From NCBI GenBank assembly GCA_019310195.1, contig JAFDET010000287.1, forward strand, positions 1 through 6,483: 6,483 nt of DNA, read 5' to 3'. The stretch is from Deltaproteobacteria bacterium. Its GTDB lineage: Bacteria; Myxococcota_A; UBA9160; JAFDET01. Shown piece after piece: positions 1 to 4,548 of this stretch (position 1 is its first letter; each line of letters opens with the position of its first letter). A model generated the notes under the pieces. It was not told the DNA's origin, did not search any database, and saw only the letters and a program-made list of their open reading frames with translations. Both the position numbers and the translations under genes were made by a program.

Positions 1-288
1 ATGACGGCCCGCGGTGGCACGGCGGTGCTGGTCGGCGTCGTTCCGATGACGGAGCTGGTGCCGATCCCCGCGGCATATATCACGTTGCAGGAGAAGGTGG
101 TGACGGGCTCGTACATGGGCTCCAACCGCTTCCGCTTCGACATGCCGCGCTACGTTGACTTCTATCTCGACGGACGCCTGCAGCTGGACCCGATGATCTC
201 CTCGCGGATCCCGCTCGACGAGATCAACCATGCTTTCGACCTGATGCGCAAGGGCGAAGCCGCGCGTCAGGTGATCGTGTTCGACTAG
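1..288 (+). CDS. Zinc-type alcohol dehydrogenase, C-terminal fragment (5' end outside window)
   Basis: This is the last 95 codons of a medium-chain, zinc-dependent alcohol dehydrogenase, which oxidises an alcohol to an aldehyde or ketone with NAD(P) in the cytoplasm. The visible part starts in the late Rossmann fold (GGTAVLVGVVP, about residues 5-15 of the fragment). It continues through the class III-like segment GSYMGSNRFRFDMPRYVDFY and ends with the usual C-terminal pattern, a PLDEINHAFDLM helix and an RQVIVFD strand. The family is about 350-380 residues long, so roughly three quarters, including the catalytic and structural zinc ligands, lies left of the window. The ATG at base 1 is an internal Met and not the start. 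The stop TAG at 286-288 overlaps the stop of the convergent cupin gene. The substrate cannot be inferred. The family call is firm. Confidence 0.9.
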   Translation: MTARGGTAVLVGVVPMTELVPIPAAYITLQEKVVTGSYMGSNRFRFDMPRYVDFYLDGRLQLDPMISSRIPLDEINHAFDLMRKGEAARQVIVFD

Positions 289-626
289 CTCACCGGCGGC
301 GGCTTGTTGATGGGCTGGGTCAGTGTCGCGGGGTCGATGGAGAACCCGATCACGGCTCTGTAGCCCTGGTGCTCCTCGCTGTGGAGAATGCCGGCCTTGG
401 CCTCGATCCGGGTGCCGGGGCCGCAGACGCAGCTCTCGCCGGTCTCGGTCTCCCTCACGCTCAGCTTGCCCTCGAGCACGAAGAGCACGGAGTCGAAATC
501 GTGCCAGTGGCTGTCGTTCGTCTCGGCCTCGAAGTTGAGCGTGAGCGGCCAGTATCCCCTCTTCTTGATCTCCGCGAGGGCGTCTTCTTCCGTGGAGAAA
601 TGGTCGTACGTAATGTCGATGGCCAT
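285..626 (-). CDS. Small single-domain cupin protein
   Basis: A 113-residue single-domain cupin, probably cytoplasmic because no signal peptide is visible. Cupin motif 1 is seen as SHWHDFDSVLFVLEGKL, with His40 and His42 as likely metal ligands, Asp45 near the usual acidic ligand position, and the LEGKL turn. Motif 2 is GPGTRIEAKAGILHSE, with His82 as the third histidine. The usual PxG before that His is replaced by KAG. Proteins like this can be small dioxygenases or isomerases, or non-enzymatic metal or ligand sensors, and the sequence does not decide between these. The ATG at 626 is supported by GGAGG on the minus strand (complement of 631-635), four bases upstream. The gene converges on the alcohol dehydrogenase and diverges from the short-chain dehydrogenase, so it is probably a single-gene transcript. 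Confidence 0.85.
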   Translation of the reverse strand: MAIDITYDHFSTEEDALAEIKKRGYWPLTLNFEAETNDSHWHDFDSVLFVLEGKLSVRETETGESCVCGPGTRIEAKAGILHSEEHQGYRAVIGFSIDPATLTQPINKPPPVS

Positions 627-630
627 GGAA

Positions 631-636
631 CCTCCC
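631..636 (-). promoter_or_regulatory. Ribosome binding site of the cupin gene
   Basis: The minus strand reads GGGAGG here, four bases before the ATG at 626-624. It is a near-perfect Shine-Dalgarno sequence and supports this start for the cupin. Confidence 0.7.
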
Positions 637-821
637 GTGGAGACGGTCAGCTTACACCGGCCGGTACGTCGGCGCAGGCCGGCAGCGCGACACCGGTAAA
701 CCCGCCGCCTTGGAGATCATCCGCGATGACACGGCGACCGACTGGACCTCCGGGGAAGAACCGCCATCCCCGCGGTCCGCCGGTGGATCCTTTCGCCATA
801 TCGCTGTGGAGGCGCCCGCAC

Positions 822-827
822 TACAAT
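822..827 (+). promoter_or_regulatory. Possible -10 box for the short-chain dehydrogenase
   Basis: TACAAT matches the sigma-70 -10 consensus at five of six bases and stands out in a GC-rich gap. It lies 27 bases upstream of the ATG at 854, which would give a short leader holding the ribosome binding site. No convincing TTGACA-like -35 box sits 16-18 bases upstream, so this is a weak call. Confidence 0.3.
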
Positions 828-840
828 CGTCGGAGGGGGA

Positions 841-846
841 GGAGGG
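841..846 (+). promoter_or_regulatory. Ribosome binding site deciding the dehydrogenase start
   Basis: GGAGGG, eight to nine bases upstream of the ATG at 854 and preceded by further purine-rich sequence from 835. It favours the ATG at 854 over the in-frame ATG at 710, which would add 48 residues without SDR character. Confidence 0.7.
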
Positions 847-853
847 AGAAACG

Positions 854-1672
854 ATGCGTCTCGATGGCAAGGTCGCCTTGGTCACGGGCGGTGCGCGGGG
901 GATCGGTGCCGGGATCGCCCGCTGTCTGAGCGAGGAGGGCGCCGCCGTTGCCGTCGTCGACATCGACGGGCCGGAGTCCGAGAAGCTGGCGGGAACCCTG
1001 GCCGGACCGGCGCTCGGGCTCGGGGCCGACGTGTCGCAGGAGTCGGAGATCGGGCCGGCGGTGGAGCGGGTCGTCGAGGAGTTCGGCGGGATCGACATCC
1101 TGGTGAACAACGCCGGGGTGGGCACTGGGCGCGAAGACATCTCCGAGATCGCCATGCCGGGCTTCGAGAACCACTCCCAGGCGGCCTGGGACACGCAGCT
1201 GGCGGTGAACCTTCGCACCACGTTTGCCGCCAGCAAGGTGACGATTCCGCACCTGCGCGCGCGCGGCGGCGGCTCGATCGTGAACATCGCGTCGATCGCA
1301 GCGCTGATGGCGTCCCCAGAGCTGGTGGCCTACGGCGCGGCCAAGGCCGGCGTCGTCCACCTGACCCGTTCCCTCGCCCTGGAGCTGGCGCCCCACGACA
1401 TCCGCGTCAACGCGGTCTGCCCGGGCTACCTGTGGACGCGCGCCTGGGAGGCGCTCACCGCGATGATGAAGCTCCGAACGCCCGAGTTGGCAGACGTGGA
1501 TCAGCGGGACATCTTCCTCGGCGTGGTGAAGCGCGGCGTTCCCCTGGGCCGCGAACAGACGCCCGAGGACATCGGCAAGCTGGTGGTCTTCCTGGCCAGC
1601 GATGACGCCCGCAACATCACGGGCCAGGAGATCAAGGTCGACGGCGGCATCATGCTCCGCATGGGCACCTAG
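854..1672 (+). CDS. Classical short-chain dehydrogenase/reductase (SDR)
   Basis: A 272-residue cytoplasmic SDR that would interconvert an alcohol and a ketone with NAD(P). All classical motifs are intact: the cofactor glycine motif TGGARGIG (residues 11-18), Asp36 at the end of the second strand (VVDID), which predicts NAD(H) preference, NNAG (85-88), and the catalytic tetrad Asn119, Ser147, Tyr160 and Lys164 (YGAAK). The PG motif is at 190-191, and the C-terminal ITGQEIKVDGG strand is present. The length is normal for the family (about 250-280). The ATG at 854 is chosen because the Rossmann fold begins at once (RLDGKVALVTGG) and a strong ribosome binding site precedes it. The gene is convergent with the radical SAM gene, with 39 bases between stop codons. 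Within the family it could be an acyl-ACP reductase, hydroxysteroid or sugar dehydrogenase, and the substrate is unknown. Confidence 0.93.
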   Translation: MRLDGKVALVTGGARGIGAGIARCLSEEGAAVAVVDIDGPESEKLAGTLAGPALGLGADVSQESEIGPAVERVVEEFGGIDILVNNAGVGTGREDISEIAMPGFENHSQAAWDTQLAVNLRTTFAASKVTIPHLRARGGGSIVNIASIAALMASPELVAYGAAKAGVVHLTRSLALELAPHDIRVNAVCPGYLWTRAWEALTAMMKLRTPELADVDQRDIFLGVVKRGVPLGREQTPEDIGKLVVFLASDDARNITGQEIKVDGGIMLRMGT

Positions 1673-1711
1673 CCCCGTGTCGGTCTCGGGTGCGAGGTGC
1701 CCGCTGCCGAG

Positions 1712-3247
1712 TCAGGCGGCTTTGATTTCGCGCACGGGGGCCGTCATGCCTTGCTCGACGAAGCTGGCCGGGAGGTCCGGCGTGCGCGTGAGCTCGCGCT
1801 TGCGGAACGGGCTCCAGAGCAGCGCCACGATGTCGCGCTTCTTCATGTGGCGAGAGAACGTGCGCAGGAGATTGAAGGTCTGGATCGGCCGCAGGAACGC
1901 GCGGTGCGCGAACAAGCGCAGGTACCCCTTCTGCCGCGCGCGGTTGACCACCTCGCTCGGCAGGATGGTCGGATCGATATCCGAGCACTTGAACCACTTG
2001 GACCAGTCGCGCGCATCATCGATGATTCCGCGCTGCACGTACTCGTGCCAAAGCGGAGTTCCGCGATAGACGCACAGGCGGTTGAAGCCGAACGTGTCGA
2101 GCTTGAGGCGGGCCGCGAAGCGGAAGCTCTCCAGGATCTCCTCTTCGCTCTCGTCCGGCGAGCCGACCAGGAAGAAGCCGTGCGCGCGTCCGATCCCGCT
2201 GCGCTTGGCCTGTTCGACCGCAACTTCGATCTGCTCGAGCGTCTGCATCTTCTTGAGCCGGTCGAGCACTTTCTGGGAGCCGGATTCGACGCCAAATGCG
2301 AGGAAGTTGCAGTTGGCCTGCGCCATGAGCGGGAACTGGTCCTTCGCGACGGAGTCGACGCGCCCCTCGCAGCCCCACTGGAACTTGAGGCCGCGGTCGA
2401 TGATGCCCTGGCTGATCTCGCGGATGCGTTTTCGCTTCAGCAGGAAGTGGTCGTCGGTCAGGTAGATCGAGCGGTATCCCTCGTCGGAGAGCTGCTGCAT
2501 CTCGCCGAGCACGTGCTCGGGGGAGCGGCAGCGCCACTTGCCGTCGGAAAGAGCCGGGATGTCGCAGTACACACACGGAAAGGGGCAGCCGCGCGAAGTC
2601 TGCATGGTGCAGAAGCGGTCCAGGGAGAGGGCCGCGGGGACGTCGAGCGGCATCGACTCGATGTAGTCGATCGGTAGCGACTTTCGGTCCGGATAGGGGA
2701 ACTGGTCGAGGTCCCGGATGATGGGCCGCGGCGGGTTCTCCACGATCTCGTCGCCCGAGCGCCAGACCAGCCCAGCCACCGCGCCGGGATCGTCCAGGTT
2801 GGCGAGGAAGTCGGGCAGCAGCTCCTCGCCCTCTCCCCTGCCAACGAAGTCGGCCTCGGGGCAGTCGGCCAGGATCTGCCGGGCGTTCATGGTGGCGAAT
2901 ACTCCGCCGAGGATGAGCGGCGTGTCGGGGGCCGCGCGCTTCACACAGCGCGCCATGCTCTTGGCCGCCGGGTAGGACGTGGTCGAGAGGAAGGAAAGCG
3001 CGATCACGCCCGGGCGCTCGTCACGGATGGCCTCCGCGATGTCCGGCTCCTTCATCCGGGGATGGCAGGTGTCGAACATCCTGACGTCGTGGCCGTGCTC
3101 GCGCATGACCGGGGCCAGGGTCTCGATTCCGATCGGCGGGAACGCCATCACCTTGACGCGTGCGTCGCCGGCGCTCGACCCGCCGAGCTCCGGAGGGAGA
3201 AGCTGGTAGAAATCCTCGTCGCGGACGTAGATCAGAAGGACCTTCAT
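1712..3247 (-). CDS. B12-binding-domain radical SAM protein
   Basis: A 511-residue protein of the cobalamin-binding-domain radical SAM group (the broad BchE/methyltransferase-like class). Residues 1 to about 170 form a Rossmann-like B12-type domain, from MKVLLIYV to LILGGVFAT (111-119) and FVGRGEGEELLPDFL (134-148). A linker with FPYPDRKSLP (183-192) is typical of the group. The radical SAM core begins near 213 with TSRGCPFPCVYCD; Cys221, Cys225 and Cys228 form CxxxCxxC, which binds the [4Fe-4S] cluster that cleaves SAM. FGVESGS (318-324) and FFLVGSPDESEEEI (358-371) are further core signatures. The canonical B12 ligand motif DxHxxG is absent; the nearest match is DTCH (59-62). The ~80-residue C-terminal tail is basic (RHMKKRD, FRKREL). 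The start ATG at 3247 has AGGA just upstream on its strand. The reaction, whether methylation, cyclisation or other, cannot be assigned, and no pathway partner adjoins it. Confidence 0.92.
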   Translation of the reverse strand: MKVLLIYVRDEDFYQLLPPELGGSSAGDARVKVMAFPPIGIETLAPVMREHGHDVRMFDTCHPRMKEPDIAEAIRDERPGVIALSFLSTTSYPAAKSMARCVKRAAPDTPLILGGVFATMNARQILADCPEADFVGRGEGEELLPDFLANLDDPGAVAGLVWRSGDEIVENPPRPIIRDLDQFPYPDRKSLPIDYIESMPLDVPAALSLDRFCTMQTSRGCPFPCVYCDIPALSDGKWRCRSPEHVLGEMQQLSDEGYRSIYLTDDHFLLKRKRIREISQGIIDRGLKFQWGCEGRVDSVAKDQFPLMAQANCNFLAFGVESGSQKVLDRLKKMQTLEQIEVAVEQAKRSGIGRAHGFFLVGSPDESEEEILESFRFAARLKLDTFGFNRLCVYRGTPLWHEYVQRGIIDDARDWSKWFKCSDIDPTILPSEVVNRARQKGYLRLFAHRAFLRPIQTFNLLRTFSRHMKKRDIVALLWSPFRKRELTRTPDLPASFVEQGMTAPVREIKAA

Positions 3248-3288
3248 GGTGGTCCTCGGCTCGATTCTTCTTGGGGGAGAGGGAGAGA

Positions 3289-3309
3289 GGCGAGCAAGAC
3301 CGGCTCGCC
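3289..3309 (-). promoter_or_regulatory. Inverted repeat in the radical SAM gene leader
   Basis: A perfect 7-base inverted repeat, GGCGAGC and GCTCGCC, with a 7-base loop, 42-62 bases upstream of the radical SAM start codon. On the minus strand it is followed by a C/T-rich run rather than a U tract, so it is not a classical terminator. It may be a leader hairpin or a protein site. In GC-rich DNA such a repeat can arise by chance. Confidence 0.35.
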
Positions 3310-3396
3310 GATTGGAATGCTTCCGCGGAGTCTAGCAGAGTGCGGGTTGGTTCACGCAGACCCTGGCCAGTCGGCGGATGGTCGATTCCCTTTAGT

Positions 3397-3412
3397 TCTC
3401 AAGTACTTGAGA
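3397..3412. promoter_or_regulatory. 16-base perfect palindrome, candidate operator
   Basis: TCTCAAGTACTTGAGA is perfectly self-complementary over 16 bases with no gap. It sits in a locally AT-rich island (about 3386-3416) inside otherwise GC-rich DNA. Its centre is about 157 bases from the radical SAM start and 240 from the PEP-CTERM start, on the promoter side of both genes. A gapless symmetric site of this length is typical of a dimeric repressor or activator operator. The regulator is unknown. Confidence 0.5.
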
Positions 3413-3519
3413 TATCCGAGGACCTCCGCTCGTGACACGACGGGGACCTGCTGGTTACGGGAGACGGCAGGTTGTGGGGTGCCTGGAGCAGCAGCCTGCA
3501 TGGCGTTCCCATGGGAGGG

Positions 3520-3546
3520 GTCGGCCCTGCCGACATGGGCGTCGGC
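3520..3546. repeat. Alternating GTCGGC / GCCGAC / GTCGGC repeats
   Basis: Three 6-base elements at 3520-3525, 3529-3534 and 3541-3546. The middle one is the exact complement of both neighbours, so it can pair left (3-base loop) or right (6-base loop) but not both. If transcribed as the leader of the PEP-CTERM gene it could form two mutually exclusive hairpins. The stems are short and GC-rich, so chance is possible. Confidence 0.35.
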
Positions 3547-3565
3547 CGTCACTCTGGCCAGCCCC

Positions 3566-3588
3566 ACGTCAGCCCCGGCCCCTGACGT
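3566..3588. repeat. Inverted repeat ACGTCAG-N9-CTGACGT
   Basis: A perfect 7-base inverted repeat with a 9-base spacer (CCCCGGCCC), 57 bases upstream of the PEP-CTERM start codon. It could be a leader hairpin or a pair of TGACG half-sites for a dimeric regulator. No U tract follows, so it is not called a terminator. Confidence 0.4.
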
Positions 3589-3633
3589 CCTCCTGCTGAC
3601 ATTCTCGTCCTCCGCTCGCCACTTACTTCCAGC

Positions 3634-3638
3634 GGAGG
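3634..3638 (+). promoter_or_regulatory. Ribosome binding site of the PEP-CTERM gene
   Basis: GGAGG, six bases upstream of the ATG at 3645. It is an ideal Shine-Dalgarno placement and fixes the start of the secreted protein. Confidence 0.8.
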
Positions 3639-3644
3639 CTTCTC

Positions 3645-4298
3645 ATGCAAAGCCCGAAGTACATCGTGCTCGTCCTCGTGGCGGGGCTGTTGGCCAGCGG
3701 AACGGCCGGAGCCATGAACGTCTCCTCGGTCGTGGCCACGGCCTCGGGGTTCGAGGCCAGCTACACCTTCGACCTGCCCTTCACGCTGAACGGCAACGAC
3801 GTCACGAGCATCATGATCCTCGAGGCGGGAGCAGGCGGCGAGGTCAGCATGGGCTTCCCGTTCAGCGTGGCCCCGGGCGGCACCTCGACCCTGGCCCACA
3901 ACCTCGGTTTCTTCCCCACGTCAGCGTTGATCGTGGGGCTGGAGCTCCCGGATCCCAACGTCGGCGACGGGAAGACTCACATCGTGATGATGGTGGACCG
4001 CGGCTTCGCGGCGAGCTCGATCGGCCTGCGCTTCAGCGAGGCGTTTCCAAACTCGCGCCACAGCCTGTTCATCGCGAACTTGTTCATCGCGAACTTCCTG
4101 CTGGCCGTGGACGGGGATGCGGCGGCGCAGCAGGAGCTCGAGGACTTCTTCCTGACCGGAGACGGAGCAGCCGCAGCTTTCACGCCCGGCGGATACTTCC
4201 GCCACATCATCTCCACCGTCATCGTACCCGAGCCCGCCGGCCTGGGTCTCTGGGCTTCCGGTCTGGCCGCGCTCGTCTTGCTGCGGCGTCGGGCGTAG
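3645..4298 (+). CDS. Secreted PEP-CTERM sorting-signal protein of unknown function
   Basis: A 217-residue exported protein. Residues 1-23 are a Sec signal peptide: Lys5, a hydrophobic run IVLVLVAGLLA, and AGA before the likely cut. Residues 194-217 are a PEP-CTERM signal: VPEP (194-197), a hydrophobic helix (199-213) and the RRR tail (214-216). In this system an exosortase in the inner membrane cleaves near PEP, and the protein goes to the cell surface or extracellular matrix. The body (24-193) has no cysteine and no recognised domain. It looks beta-rich and Gly/Ala-rich at first (ASYTFDLPFTLNGNDV, VAPGGTSTL), then has a helical stretch around 140-165. Residues 141-150 are a perfect LFIAN duplication. 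No exosortase or polysaccharide gene is visible, though such substrates are often scattered in the genome. The sorting signal is clear and the function is unknown. Confidence 0.88.
   Translation: MQSPKYIVLVLVAGLLASGTAGAMNVSSVVATASGFEASYTFDLPFTLNGNDVTSIMILEAGAGGEVSMGFPFSVAPGGTSTLAHNLGFFPTSALIVGLELPDPNVGDGKTHIVMMVDRGFAASSIGLRFSEAFPNSRHSLFIANLFIANFLLAVDGDAAAQQELEDFFLTGDGAAAAFTPGGYFRHIISTVIVPEPAGLGLWASGLAALVLLRRRA
4066..4095 (+). repeat. Perfect 15-base tandem duplication inside the PEP-CTERM gene
   Basis: Two exact adjacent copies of TGTTCATCGCGAACT (4066-4080 and 4081-4095). The in-frame repeat gives LFIANLFIAN at residues 141-150. Identity with no drift suggests a recent slippage event, or a site that still varies in copy number. 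Confidence 0.85.
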
Positions 4299-4324
4299 CT
4301 GGGCGCAGCCTGGTGAGGCGGAGC

Positions 4325-4431
4325 TGACCGGGGAAGACCCCCGCCGCCGTGCGCCCCCGCTGGTGCATCGTTGCGGTCAGATCGCAGGGCAGAGCTGTCA
4401 CGGTCAGGAATGCGCGGTATGACCGCGGTCA
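4325..4431. promoter_or_regulatory. Cluster of five CGGTCA/TGACCG hexamers, candidate regulator sites
   Basis: TGACCG occurs at 4325-4330 and 4420-4425. CGGTCA occurs at 4374-4379, 4401-4406 and 4426-4431. Five copies of one hexamer, counting both strands, in 107 non-coding bases is well above chance, which would give fewer than one. The three CGGTCA copies start 27 and 25 bases apart, and the last one abuts the inverted copy to form a palindrome. The arrangement suits cooperative binding of a dimeric regulator upstream of the molybdoenzyme. The 5' copy overlaps the weak GC stem after the PEP-CTERM gene. Confidence 0.5.
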
Positions 4432-4432
4432 T
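4419..4432. promoter_or_regulatory. 14-base perfect palindrome ATGACCGCGGTCAT
   Basis: A gapless palindrome made of the two adjacent TGACCG/CGGTCA elements. Symmetry continues outward with GG and CC after one mismatch on each side. It lies 48 bases before the alternative start at 4480 and 117 before the preferred start at 4549, where an operator near the promoter would be expected. The regulator is unknown. Confidence 0.5.
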
Positions 4433-4468
4433 GCCCCATACAGCAGCCCGGGGCTCAGAATGGTGTCT

Positions 4469-4482
4469 GGAGGGGAGCCATG
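4469..4482 (+). promoter_or_regulatory. Alternative start of the molybdoenzyme with strong ribosome binding site
   Basis: GGAGGGGAG (4469-4477) sits just before an ATG at 4480 that is in frame with the molybdoenzyme and has no stop in between. Starting here adds 23 residues and pushes the Arg pair to residues 35-36, giving an unusually long Tat n-region. The frame closes upstream at a TGA (4420-4422), so 4480 and 4549 are the only ATG starts before the Tat motif. Confidence 0.4.
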
Positions 4483-4534
4483 CGGGCGTCCACCTCCGAC
4501 CTCGTCCTCGCAGTCAGAAACGACATTCCCGAGC

Positions 4535-4542
4535 GAGGGGAG
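4535..4542 (+). promoter_or_regulatory. Ribosome binding site for the preferred molybdoenzyme start
   Basis: GAGGGGAG, six bases upstream of the ATG at 4549. It supports a start that puts the twin-arginine motif at residues 12-13, the usual place. Confidence 0.6.
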
Positions 4543-4548
4543 CACGCC

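Larger units (their letters stand above)
3248..3644. other. Divergent intergenic region, 397 bases
   Basis: This stretch separates the radical SAM gene (-) from the PEP-CTERM gene (+), and neither strand shows a convincing coding sequence. It must hold both promoters, but no clear -35/-10 pair and no sigma-54 GG-N10-GC element was found. It contains a purine-rich run on the plus strand (about 3273-3290), a hairpin in the radical SAM leader (3289-3309), an AT-rich island with a 16-base palindrome (3397-3412), alternating repeats (3520-3546) and a further hairpin (3566-3588). The repeats are listed separately. Confidence 0.7.
4299..4548. other. Intergenic region before the molybdoenzyme
   Basis: 250 bases with no supported gene. 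The region holds a weak GC stem without a U tract (CGGGG at 4329-4333 with CCCCG at 4339-4343), a cluster of CGGTCA/TGACCG hexamers (4325-4431) and an alternative in-frame start with its own ribosome binding site (4469-4482). No confident -35/-10 promoter was found. Confidence 0.6.

Noticed and set aside
1..3. ATG at base 1 as a real start for the alcohol dehydrogenase
   Set aside because: The protein starts in the middle of the cofactor domain. The Met is internal and the gene is cut by the window edge.
656..665. 10-base palindrome ACCGGCCGGT between the cupin and SDR genes
   Set aside because: It is short, made almost wholly of G and C, and expected by chance at this base composition.
710..853. 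An N-terminal extension of the SDR from the ATG at 710
   Set aside because: The 48 extra residues have no SDR character. The strong ribosome binding site at 841-846 and the immediate Rossmann fold support 854.
1685..1711. Terminator hairpin between the convergent SDR and radical SAM genes (CTCGG and CCGAG)
   Set aside because: The stem is five base pairs with a long loop and there is no T tract on either strand.
1697..2677. A 326-codon plus-strand open frame opposite the radical SAM gene
   Set aside because: It is antisense to a gene with intact CxxxCxxC and B12-domain motifs, and its composition (Glu, Ala, Arg and Val rich) is typical of a shadow frame.
3477..3505. Sigma-54 promoter upstream of the PEP-CTERM gene (TGG...TGC near 3484-3499)
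   Set aside because: The GG to GC spacing is 11 bases rather than 10 and the TTGC part is poorly matched.
3062..4327. A 421-codon plus-strand open frame crossing the radical SAM start, the intergenic region and the PEP-CTERM gene
   Set aside because: It runs across two well-supported genes in other frames, has Arg/Ala/Gly-rich composition and shows no domain.
4329..4343. Rho-independent terminator after the PEP-CTERM gene (CGGGG-N5-CCCCG)
   Set aside because: The stem is only five base pairs and no T-rich tract follows.
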